Assembly (NCBI GenBank): GCA_947630435.1
Contig: CANRHO010000025.1
Coordinates: forward strand, 1 to 8,270
Source of the DNA: an uncultured Bacilli bacterium
GTDB lineage: Bacteria; Bacillota_I; Bacilli_A; RF39; UBA660
Direction of reading: 5' to 3'
Length of the DNA stretch: 8,270 nucleotides
The position numbers and the translations under genes were made by a program. The notes under the pieces were generated by a model. It was not told where the DNA came from. It did no database searches and worked only from the letters and a program-made list of their open reading frames with translations. How positions within the stretch are numbered: the first letter of the stretch is position 1; the number at the start of each line of letters is the position of its first letter. Shown one piece after another: positions 1 to 6,396 of this stretch.

Positions 1-59
1 ACAAGCGTTGTTTTACCATGGTCAACATGGGCAATAATAGCAACGTTTCTTATTTCCAT
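1..59 (-). CDS. typA: Ribosome-associated GTPase TypA/BipA, N-terminal 19 codons only (3' part outside window)
   Basis: The visible start reads MEIRNVAIIAHVDHGKTTL. This holds the G1/P-loop (AHVDHGKT) of a translational GTPase. Among the close relatives, RNVAIIAHVDHGKTTL fits TypA/BipA; LepA usually reads RNFxIIAHIDHGKSTL and EF-G has AHIDAGKTT. TypA binds the 70S ribosome and acts in ribosome assembly and stress adaptation (family knowledge). The ATG at 59-57 is preceded by GAAGGTG at 72-66 with a 6-base spacer, and a sigma-A-like promoter lies just upstream. Only the first 19 codons are present, so nothing can be said about the effector domains. The call rests on this short but diagnostic motif. 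Confidence 0.86.
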   Translation of the reverse strand, partial: MEIRNVAIIAHVDHGKTTL

Positions 60-89
60 AATTTGCACCTTCTTTTTACTAACTTGTTA

Positions 90-119
90 ATTATATCATA
101 AAATAACAAAATATTACAA
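90..119 (-). promoter_or_regulatory. Promoter of typA
   Basis: On the minus strand a TTGTAA (119-114) is followed after 18 bases by a perfect TATAAT (95-90). The predicted start of transcription lies about 10-15 bases upstream of the GAAGGTG ribosome binding site at 72-66. It sits between the terminator of the upstream gene and the typA start, so it would make typA independent of that gene. Confidence 0.6.
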
Positions 120-136
120 AAAAATTGTGCAAAAAG

Positions 137-178
137 AAAAAACGAGTATTTAGGCGTGAACCCATTTAGTCGTTTTTT
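137..178 (-). terminator. Likely intrinsic terminator after the LysM-like gene
   Basis: On the minus strand AAAAAACGA (178-170) pairs with TCGTTTTTT (145-137). This gives a 9-bp outer stem that ends in a run of Ts. The inner part is poorly paired apart from GG/CC near the loop, so the hairpin is weaker than the others here. It begins at the stop codon (TAA, 180-178). The flanking A and T runs would let it work on both strands. Confidence 0.5.
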
Positions 179-1272
179 TATTTTTTAATATCAATTTGTT
201 TTGGTAACTTACCCTCCTCAACTAATTTATCTATATTATTTTTAGTATCGTGATAATATAATTGATATGTTCCTGTTCTAACAATACCATCTTTACATAA
301 AGATGGATTATCTTTTTCAAGATCCGATGCTATTTCATTTGGATTCTTACCACAATTATCAAATATCCAATATTCGTTCATTATATCATTGGCTAAATCA
401 ACAATACTGTTTACCTGACCTTCTTTTACTTCATAAGTTCCTACTTTATAACTTATAATTTCATTATCACCATTATATTTATTTGCCACGCTTTTAGGAA
501 CCTTAATTTTAACAACATAATTTATTTCTGGTTTAAATTCATTTAAAAATTCACAATCTTCAACACTAACTCCTAGTTTTTCAGCAATAATAGATTTACT
601 GTAATCACCACTTTTTATAACATAATCTATGATTTGCTTATCATTTACTATTTGGTCATCTTCATCAACATAACTTTGAATATTACTCATATCCTCTTCC
701 ATAGATTCATAAGTAGTTACATTTTCTTTATCTAATTCTTCAGTATTTACCCCTGCAGCAGTACAACCAACCGCAACCGAAAAAGTAACCGTACCAACTA
801 ACACAGGTATGAACACCTTTTTAAACTTATTGATGTTAAAACTTTGAGTCTTAAACTTCGCGTTATGCTTTGATATTTTGAAAATGCTTTTTAAGTTTTT
901 AACCCTGTTTGATAAAGAATTTGGAAGGCTAAGTTTTTCCTTTGCTTCCCGTAATCTTTTATCATATATTTGCCTATTTTTACTACCTGGTTCTTCTATA
1001 TTTTCAATTAAACTTGCCTCAATTACATCTAAAGCATAAAGTCTATTTATAATATCCCTATTAATATCAGAATTTTTGATTTTAAGATTTTGTAATACTT
1101 TATTATGTTCTTCTAATGCCCTTTTTTTCACGGTCAAAGCCTTTATAATATCTTCAACACTATCAGATGACTCAATTCCTAAAAATTCATAAAAATCCAT
1201 TTCAACATATTCATTAGTTTTTATTTTTTTATTAATAAAAAGTTCATCTGAAGATAAAAAATAATCATTCAT
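178..1272 (-). CDS. Membrane protein with degenerate J-like cytosolic domain, one TM segment and extracellular LysM-like domain (364 aa)
   Basis: Residues about 25-113 resemble a DnaJ J-domain: DFYEFLGI then EDIIKAL at the front, and a late helix ending in YDKRLREAK. The HPD tripeptide between helices II and III is absent, so it probably cannot stimulate DnaK in the usual way. A Lys/Arg-rich stretch precedes a hydrophobic segment (about 153-174), which places the N-terminus inside the cell. The outside part opens with an acidic linker (175-213). Residues 215-259 match the LysM pattern (YVIKSGDYSKSIIAEKLGVS, then FLNEF and IKVP), suggesting peptidoglycan binding. Residues 276-341 may be a second, more divergent LysM-like unit. 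The ATG at 1272 was chosen because AGGAGGG lies 5 bases upstream; the frame is open back to 1404, but that extension overlaps the RNase J gene and a terminator. A promoter and terminators on both sides suggest a single-gene unit. The role is unknown; a link between cytosol and cell wall is inference. Confidence 0.72.
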   Translation of the reverse strand: MNDYFLSSDELFINKKIKTNEYVEMDFYEFLGIESSDSVEDIIKALTVKKRALEEHNKVLQNLKIKNSDINRDIINRLYALDVIEASLIENIEEPGSKNRQIYDKRLREAKEKLSLPNSLSNRVKNLKSIFKISKHNAKFKTQSFNINKFKKVFIPVLVGTVTFSVAVGCTAAGVNTEELDKENVTTYESMEEDMSNIQSYVDEDDQIVNDKQIIDYVIKSGDYSKSIIAEKLGVSVEDCEFLNEFKPEINYVVKIKVPKSVANKYNGDNEIISYKVGTYEVKEGQVNSIVDLANDIMNEYWIFDNCGKNPNEIASDLEKDNPSLCKDGIVRTGTYQLYYHDTKNNIDKLVEEGKLPKQIDIKK

Positions 1273-1277
1273 GTTAA

Positions 1278-1284
1278 CCCTCCT
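1278..1284 (-). promoter_or_regulatory. Ribosome binding site fixing the start of the LysM-like gene
   Basis: AGGAGGG on the minus strand, 5 bases before the ATG at 1272-1270. No comparable site precedes the in-frame ATG at 1404, which lies inside the RNase J coding region. This site therefore sets the start and shortens the protein by 44 residues relative to the longest open frame. Confidence 0.85.
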
Positions 1285-1300
1285 ATTATATCTACAATTA

Positions 1301-1329
1301 ATAATAACAAACTTATATAAAAAAAGCAA
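1301..1329 (-). promoter_or_regulatory. Promoter of the LysM-like gene
   Basis: On the minus strand TTGCTT (1329-1324), a 17-base spacer, then TATTAT (1306-1301) preceded by TGT, an extended -10. It lies between the RNase J terminator and the AGGAGGG site, leaving a leader of only about 20 bases. An alternative TATAAT nearer the gene overlaps the ribosome binding site region and is less likely. Confidence 0.5.
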
Positions 1330-1348
1330 ATTTAACAAATTCGCATGT

Positions 1349-1375
1349 AAAAAAGAAGTATATCTTATACTTCTT
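1349..1375 (-). terminator. Intrinsic terminator of the RNase J2-like gene, overlapping its stop codon
   Basis: On the minus strand AAGAAGTATA (1375-1366) and TATACTTCTT (1362-1353) form a perfect 10-bp stem with a 3-base loop. It is followed by a run of Ts reaching 1349. The TAA stop of the gene (1367-1365) lies at the end of the 5' arm and start of the loop, so the last codons form part of the hairpin. Confidence 0.85.
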
Positions 1376-3011
1376 GAACGACCGTTATAATCATTGGTCT
1401 GCATTCTGTTTCTTCGTAAAGATAATGACTTAATCTTTCCCTTATACTCATCTTTATTTTGTTGTACTCAACATAATTATCAGATGTGTTTTCATTAATA
1501 ACTTCTAAAGATATGCGTTTTATTTCTTCAATTAATTCTGAGCTTTCTTTAACGTAAATAAAACCTCTGGTTAATACTTCAGGATAAGCTAAAATTTCTT
1601 TAGTACGTTTATCTAGTGTTGCACAAATAATAACTATACCATTATCAGATAATAATTCCCTATCTTTTAATACTAATTCACCTATATCCTTTGATGAGTT
1701 ACCATCTATTAAAACATCATCTACCTTTACTTTTTCAAATACATCTTTTAACTCACCATTAACAATTGTTACTACATCGCCGTTTTGTTTCAATAAAATA
1801 TTTTCCTTTTTCATTCCAATATGACTTGCAGCATTAGCATTAGCAACCATATGACGATATTCTCCAATAACAGGCATATAATATTTAGGATTCATTAAAT
1901 CAAGCATTAGCATGATATCTTCACTAGAAGCATGATGCAAAAGATTATCTTTTCTAGACATAGTAACTACTGATGCTCCCATTTTTGATACATCATCAAT
2001 AACTTTTATTGCCAGTTTTTCATTATAATCATTAATTGGTTCCATGAATAAAATAGTATCGGTTGGATTTATGCTAACATATTTATCATATCCATTTATT
2101 ATTCTATTTAAGTTCATAAATGGTTTTTCACGTTCATTAGAAATTAAAATAACCGAATCTTTATCATTTATGTTACTTAAATCACCAATTCTATTCTTAT
2201 CAAATTTGATATAATTATTTTTCAAAATATCACTTATTATTCCTTGTAGTTTATGTCCCATAACAACTACTCTTCTAGTAGTTTTAGATATTTCATTAAA
2301 TAGTTCTTCAATCCTTGATACATGAGCTGTAAAAACGTTTACAATTACTCTGTTTTCAGTTCTATTAAGAGTATCCTTAATTAACTTTTTTGCCCTATTC
2401 TTAGGTGAAGTATACCCTATTTTATCAGCATACATAGATTCACCTAACAAACATAAAACACCTTGTTTTCCAATGTATGCAAGTTTTCCTATATCAGTTT
2501 TATAAGGACCAAGCATAGTTGCATCAAAAACGTAATTACCAGTATAAAAAATAGTCCCATCCTTAGTATTTAAAGCATACCCTACGTTATCCGGAATAGA
2601 ATGTGTAAGACGTACTGGGAATATGCTATTTTTACCGAAACTTATCTTTTTGTGAGGATCAATTTCAATTAAATTTTTAAACTTAATATTAGAATTATCT
2701 ATTTCTTTTCTTAATATATCAGCTGTAAATTTTGTTGCATAAACCTTCAAATTAGGGATTTCTTTAATAATATCACACACCGCACCCATGTTTTTTTCAT
2801 GCCCATGAGTTATAAATAAACCTTTAATATTTTTTATATTATCTTTTATGTAATCAAAGTTAGGTATAACATAATCTACACCTAAAAGCTTATCTTCGGC
2901 ATATTTTAAACCCGCATCAAAAATAAATATATCAGAATCAACTTTAACAACATACATGTTTTTTCCTTCTTCATTAAGACCACCTAAAGCAAATATTTTA
3001 ATCTTACTCAT
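1365..3011 (-). CDS. rnjB: RNase J2-like beta-CASP metallo-beta-lactamase protein, catalytic site degenerate (548 aa)
   Basis: This is a full-length RNase J family protein: FALGGLNEEGKNMY at the start, a metallo-beta-lactamase core, a beta-CASP insert, and a C-terminal domain ending RPMIITVVQEV. RNase J proteins degrade and mature RNA as J1/J2 complexes in Bacillota. The metal-binding motifs are eroded. HxHxDH reads HGHEKN (69-74), losing Asp and the last His. His137 (THSIPD) is kept. The Asp of TGDFKFD is Asn159 (TGNYVFD). HVSGH has become NLLHH (356-360). The His of PVHGEYR is Ile382 (PVIGEYR). As I recall, B. subtilis RNase J2 has comparable changes at the first and last of these sites, so a J2-type subunit fits better than J1; the Asp-to-Asn change goes further. 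It is probably non-catalytic and may support a J1 encoded elsewhere (inference). The ATG has AAAGGAGGT (3025-3017) 5 bases upstream. It has its own promoter and terminator. Confidence 0.88.
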   Translation of the reverse strand: MSKIKIFALGGLNEEGKNMYVVKVDSDIFIFDAGLKYAEDKLLGVDYVIPNFDYIKDNIKNIKGLFITHGHEKNMGAVCDIIKEIPNLKVYATKFTADILRKEIDNSNIKFKNLIEIDPHKKISFGKNSIFPVRLTHSIPDNVGYALNTKDGTIFYTGNYVFDATMLGPYKTDIGKLAYIGKQGVLCLLGESMYADKIGYTSPKNRAKKLIKDTLNRTENRVIVNVFTAHVSRIEELFNEISKTTRRVVVMGHKLQGIISDILKNNYIKFDKNRIGDLSNINDKDSVILISNEREKPFMNLNRIINGYDKYVSINPTDTILFMEPINDYNEKLAIKVIDDVSKMGASVVTMSRKDNLLHHASSEDIMLMLDLMNPKYYMPVIGEYRHMVANANAASHIGMKKENILLKQNGDVVTIVNGELKDVFEKVKVDDVLIDGNSSKDIGELVLKDRELLSDNGIVIICATLDKRTKEILAYPEVLTRGFIYVKESSELIEEIKRISLEVINENTSDNYVEYNKIKMSIRERLSHYLYEETECRPMIITVVQEV

Positions 3012-3045
3012 GTTTTACCTCCTTTCTTTTTCATTAAGCTCTATA

Positions 3046-3054
3046 ATTATAGCA
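3046..3054 (-). promoter_or_regulatory. Extended -10 promoter of the RNase J2-like gene
   Basis: On the minus strand TGC-TATAAT (3054-3046) is a perfect -10 with the TGn extension. No good -35 is visible: the hexamer 17 bases upstream is TAGTAA. It lies just downstream of the LRR gene terminator and about 20 bases from the AAAGGAGGT ribosome binding site, so the position is right. Confidence 0.6.
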
Positions 3055-3080
3055 TGTTTTAATAAAAATTACTACACAAT

Positions 3081-3105
3081 AAAAGAATAACTAAGTTATT
3101 CCTTT
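3081..3105 (-). terminator. Intrinsic terminator of the large LRR gene, overlapping its stop codon
   Basis: On the minus strand GAATAAC (3101-3095), loop TTA, GTTATTC (3091-3085). One G-U and three A-U pairs extend the stem to 11 bp, and the downstream arm runs into TTTT. The TAA stop (3098-3096) is inside the 5' arm, the same arrangement as after the RNase J2-like gene. Confidence 0.75.
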
Positions 3106-6100
3106 GTCTTGTTTTTTTTATAAATTATATATCCAATTGTTCCTAATATTATAAGTATTAACAATAGCCATAAAATCCATTTAAAGTTTATACCTCTATT
3201 TAAATTATTATTTTTTTCAATCAACGTGCTATCAGTTTTTATATTTTCATCTTCTAACTTTTCATTACTTAATATATAATTACTTAAATCATTTATATAA
3301 AACTCTATTTTATTATCTTTAGCATTTATGTTTTGACCTATAAGTGTTAGTTTATCTTTACTATATTTATATAACAAAATATTTTTAGTGTCTACATTAT
3401 TTTTTATAATATCATCTATTTGAATACTTAATAAAATCCTTTTTAACAACGGATAATTATTTTTGAAACTTAATACAACCCCATTAGAAAATTTATCTTT
3501 TACATCATTATATAAAATAGATTTTTTTAATTCTTCAATTACGTAACTTAAATCCAAGTTACCCTTTACCCCAGTAATATCTTTACCATTTATAGTAAAT
3601 GTTATTCCATCAGCTTTTACTATTATATCTCTATCAGTACCTTTTACTTCTTCTAACGTCAAGGACGAAACAAAAGTTCCGTTTATTTCAATATCACCAA
3701 GTTTTTGGGTTGTAGAAGTTTTAGTTGAACCTTTTTTTGCATCACTATCCACACTATCTTTAACATTGGAATTATATTCACTATTTTTATCGTTTTTACC
3801 ATTATTTTTAGATTGATTTAATATTTTGTAAGTTGCAACAATAGAATTTCCATCTTTTATAATGAAATTATCACCATCAACCACCGAACTTAATCCATCT
3901 AAAGTAAGATCTACTTTATCTTTATCAAATATTGTTCCGCCAACATCTAGCGTATGTTTTTCCTTATCAACTTTATATGTATCGCTTTTTATATCATATA
4001 CCTTAACCTCATTAGATGCAAAATAAGGTGCGTAATACTCTTCGTCTGGAACTGCACCAAGTTCATCATCACATTTTTCAGTATCGCAATACATATATTT
4101 ATCTAAAACGACGTTATTTAAGCCAGTTATTTTATCAGTTGACATTTTTATGTTAGAAACTCCTTCATTTAATGCCGTTAAAATACCATGATCATAAGAA
4201 ATAACTTTATTATCATCTATATCATACTTTACTTGTAATTCATCATTTAACTTAATGTTGTTGTTATATTTTTTATTATCTCCCTTTAACATGTATATGG
4301 TACTTGTAATCGGATTATTTTGAAGAGTAAACTCTATATCTTCTTTAACGAAACTTAAATCAAATTCTTTTATATTATTATTATGTAATGTTAAATAACT
4401 TATTTTAGAATCATCTGCAAAGATTACATTTTCTATGTTATTATTTTCTAAAGTTACAGTATTTAAATTTTGATATTTACTTAAATCTATCGTTCCACTT
4501 AACTTATTAAATCCTAATTGTAAATCTTTTACAGTATTAGGAAGAACTACGTTAGTCAATTTATTTTTGGCTAAATAAATGTCATCGAGATTATTAAAGC
4601 CACTTAAATCAATAATATTACTTAGTTTATTATCATTTAAGTTCAAAAAATTTAGACTTTTTAAATTACTAATATCAACGTCTGTAAGTTTATTATGAGC
4701 AAGATCTAACACTATTAAATTATAATTATCTGATAAATCTAATTCGGTTAGGTTATTATAACTCAAACTAAGACGAGTTAAGTTATTACAGCCTCTTAAA
4801 TCTATAGAACTTAAGTTACTCTCATCTACATTAACACTAGTTATGTTAGAAATGTTATTTAAGTTAAGTTTATCTAATGATTTGACATGAAAGTCAATTA
4901 AATTAATAGATGTATTACTTAGATTAATTTCACCTACAACAGCTTCAGAATCGATACCAAACATCGTTAGACTTTTATTACCACTTAAATCAATATTATC
5001 AACAAGAGTATTACCTAAAGTTAATTCTTTTAAGTTTTGAACATTACTTAAATTCAAATTCTTTATAGTATTACTACCATCTACATATAATGATGTAAAT
5101 AAATCAGAACCACTAAAATTAATGTTTCCCACTTTAGAATCAGTTAAAGAAAGATGCTCTAACTTATTGTAGCTTGATAAATTCATATCTATGTAATTGT
5201 TATTCTCACTTAAATATAAAAATTCTAATTCCGGATTATTTATAGGATCCGAAAACAATATATTTCCTGTTAAAGCAAGTGTTTTAAGTTTAGTATTTTT
5301 ACTTAAATCTATTTGTTTTAAGTTTCTCATACTTAACCTAATCTCTGTTAAATTAGGATTTTGGGTTAAGTCCAAACTACTTAAATTATCATCTTCCAAA
5401 TCAATATAATATAAATCCTTACTACTACTTAAATCTAAAGTATTTTCTAATTTGGTTTTAAATACCGCAAGTTTTTTAAGATTTGTCATTCCACTTATAT
5501 TTAGGTTTGTTAACGTAGAATTATTAGTTTGCGATCCCAAATTTAACTCAGGCATAACTCCATTGTTACTTAAATCTAATGAAGTTAAATTAGGAACACG
5601 AAAAATGTAAAGCTTATTAACTTTATGATTATTACTTAAATCTAACGAAGTTAAGTTATCATTATCACTTAAGTCAAGAGAAGTCAATTCGGCGTTTTTA
5701 CTTAAGTCTATGGATGTTAATTTATTTTGAGACAAGTTTATATCAGTAACTAATGTATTTTTACTTAAATCTATAGAGGTTAAACTTTGATTTTCTAAAC
5801 TAATTTTTTTAACTCCACTTAAATATTGTATTCCATTTGAATCGGCTATTTGATTACCCGTTGCACTCAAAGATTCTATACTGCCCAACTGCTCTTCTGT
5901 TACGTTAGCGCAATAATTTTTGGTATCTCCTTGCTCTGGTACGGAATATAAAGAACTGATAACTCCACTATAAAAATTAATATCAGTAAATCCATATTCA
6001 TGTAATCCGTTAGGATTACTATCACTTCTTGGTCTATATTTTTCAGGTATTTCATTACATAAAATAGATGAAGCACCTTTTAACTTATTAAAATTTATTA

Positions 6101-6245
6101 TGTTTAACTTAAAAGTGCCTATTAATAGTATGATAATTATTAAAATAAATGCTATTATAACTGATACTAAAGCCTTCTTTTTTGTATTATCATCTGCTAA
6201 TTTAGGCCTTCCTACTTTGTTTTTTTCCTTTTCCTTTTTAAACAA
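3096..6245 (-). CDS. Giant leucine-rich-repeat surface protein anchored by N- and C-terminal membrane segments (about 1050 aa)
   Basis: Residue numbers count from an in-frame GTG at 6254, three codons before the start listed. A basic cytosolic tail containing GRPKLADD (15-22) is followed by a hydrophobic segment (28-48). An internalin-like cap (about 65-150: FTDINFYSGV, VTEEQLGSI, GIQYLSGV) leads into LRRs to about 650. Parts alternate 10- and 11-residue units such as LTSIDLSKNAE and LTELDLSDNYN, a nested 21-residue period. Next come a Big_2-like Ig stretch (about 670-715: VISYDHGILTALNEG), a polar K/N/S/D linker (812-850), and a domain of about 855-1000 ending NDLSNYILSNEKL, like C-terminal domains of other Gram-positive surface proteins. 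A second membrane helix (1024-1045) ends in a Lys-rich tail; there is no LPXTG motif. Both ends should be cytosolic with about 970 residues outside. Adhesion or protein binding is likely; the ligand is unknown. The TTG at 6245 is preferred because AAGGTG precedes it by 6 bases, as before typA; GTG at 6254 lacks such a site. Confidence 0.85.
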   Translation of the reverse strand: MFKKEKEKNKVGRPKLADDNTKKKALVSVIIAFILIIIILLIGTFKLNIINFNKLKGASSILCNEIPEKYRPRSDSNPNGLHEYGFTDINFYSGVISSLYSVPEQGDTKNYCANVTEEQLGSIESLSATGNQIADSNGIQYLSGVKKISLENQSLTSIDLSKNTLVTDINLSQNKLTSIDLSKNAELTSLDLSDNDNLTSLDLSNNHKVNKLYIFRVPNLTSLDLSNNGVMPELNLGSQTNNSTLTNLNISGMTNLKKLAVFKTKLENTLDLSSSKDLYYIDLEDDNLSSLDLTQNPNLTEIRLSMRNLKQIDLSKNTKLKTLALTGNILFSDPINNPELEFLYLSENNNYIDMNLSSYNKLEHLSLTDSKVGNINFSGSDLFTSLYVDGSNTIKNLNLSNVQNLKELTLGNTLVDNIDLSGNKSLTMFGIDSEAVVGEINLSNTSINLIDFHVKSLDKLNLNNISNITSVNVDESNLSSIDLRGCNNLTRLSLSYNNLTELDLSDNYNLIVLDLAHNKLTDVDISNLKSLNFLNLNDNKLSNIIDLSGFNNLDDIYLAKNKLTNVVLPNTVKDLQLGFNKLSGTIDLSKYQNLNTVTLENNNIENVIFADDSKISYLTLHNNNIKEFDLSFVKEDIEFTLQNNPITSTIYMLKGDNKKYNNNIKLNDELQVKYDIDDNKVISYDHGILTALNEGVSNIKMSTDKITGLNNVVLDKYMYCDTEKCDDELGAVPDEEYYAPYFASNEVKVYDIKSDTYKVDKEKHTLDVGGTIFDKDKVDLTLDGLSSVVDGDNFIIKDGNSIVATYKILNQSKNNGKNDKNSEYNSNVKDSVDSDAKKGSTKTSTTQKLGDIEINGTFVSSLTLEEVKGTDRDIIVKADGITFTINGKDITGVKGNLDLSYVIEELKKSILYNDVKDKFSNGVVLSFKNNYPLLKRILLSIQIDDIIKNNVDTKNILLYKYSKDKLTLIGQNINAKDNKIEFYINDLSNYILSNEKLEDENIKTDSTLIEKNNNLNRGINFKWILWLLLILIILGTIGYIIYKKNKTKE
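4430..5830 (-). repeat. LRR-coding DNA repeats in the large surface protein gene
   Basis: The plus strand repeatedly shows variants of TTACTTAAATCTA, the complement of codons for DLSK/DLSN. In the best-conserved block, copies begin near 5566, 5632, 5665 and 5698, so spacing is 33 or 66 bases (11 or 22 codons). The first two copies are nearly identical over about 20 bases. This could favour slippage or recombination that changes repeat number. Confidence 0.7.
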
Positions 6246-6251
6246 TTTAAA

Positions 6252-6257
6252 CACCTT
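6252..6257 (-). promoter_or_regulatory. Ribosome binding site deciding a TTG start for the LRR gene
   Basis: AAGGTG on the minus strand, 6 bases before TTG at 6245-6243. The sequence and spacing match the site in front of typA (AAGGTG, 6 bases, ATG). The GTG at 6254 lies inside this motif, so it is probably part of the ribosome binding site and not the initiation codon. Confidence 0.6.
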
Positions 6258-6281
6258 ACTTTACTATATTATACTTATTTA

Positions 6282-6311
6282 ATTATAACATGATATAATT
6301 CTTAGCGTCAA
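6282..6311 (-). promoter_or_regulatory. Promoter of the large LRR gene
   Basis: On the minus strand TTGACG (6311-6306), an 18-base spacer ending in TGT, then TATAAT (6287-6282). Five of six -35 bases, all -10 bases and the TGn extension match consensus. It should be a strong vegetative promoter. It lies between the tyrS terminator and the gene. Confidence 0.75.
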
Positions 6312-6334
6312 GATATTCTGTTATATAAAATTAC

Positions 6335-6371
6335 AAAAAATTATGTAATAATATTATTTACATAATTTTTT
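6335..6371 (-). terminator. Intrinsic terminator of tyrS (probably bidirectional)
   Basis: AAAAAATTATGTAA and TTACATAATTTTTT form a perfect 14-bp inverted repeat around a 9-base loop, with a T run on either strand. It starts about 25 bases after the tyrS stop. The stem is AT-rich but long. Confidence 0.75.
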
Positions 6372-6396
6372 ATAATATGTATTAAGTCAAAAAAAT

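Noticed and set aside
745..775. Possible lipobox (VAVGC) in the LysM-like protein
   Set aside because: The residue three before Cys is Ala, not Leu/Val/Ile, and about 150 cytosolic-type residues precede the segment, so it is a membrane helix and not a lipoprotein signal.
1273..1404. N-terminal extension of 44 residues for the LysM-like protein starting at 1404
   Set aside because: It overlaps the end of the RNase J2-like gene and its terminator, has no ribosome binding site, and AGGAGGG directly precedes the ATG at 1272.
1365..3011. Reading the RNase J-like gene as a pseudogene
   Set aside because: The frame is intact over the full family length with conserved C-terminal sequence, a strong ribosome binding site, a promoter and a terminator; only the catalytic residues are changed.
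5197..5409. Plus-strand open frame of 70 codons
   Set aside because: It is antisense to the LRR repeats, has no ribosome binding site, and has the Leu/Ser-rich, low-complexity composition expected of the complement of LRR codons.
6100..6282. Plus-strand open frame of 60 codons with hydrophobic stretches
   Set aside because: It is antisense to the N-terminal tail and membrane segment of the LRR protein, and runs over that gene's ribosome binding site and promoter. The hydrophobicity is a shadow of the opposite strand.
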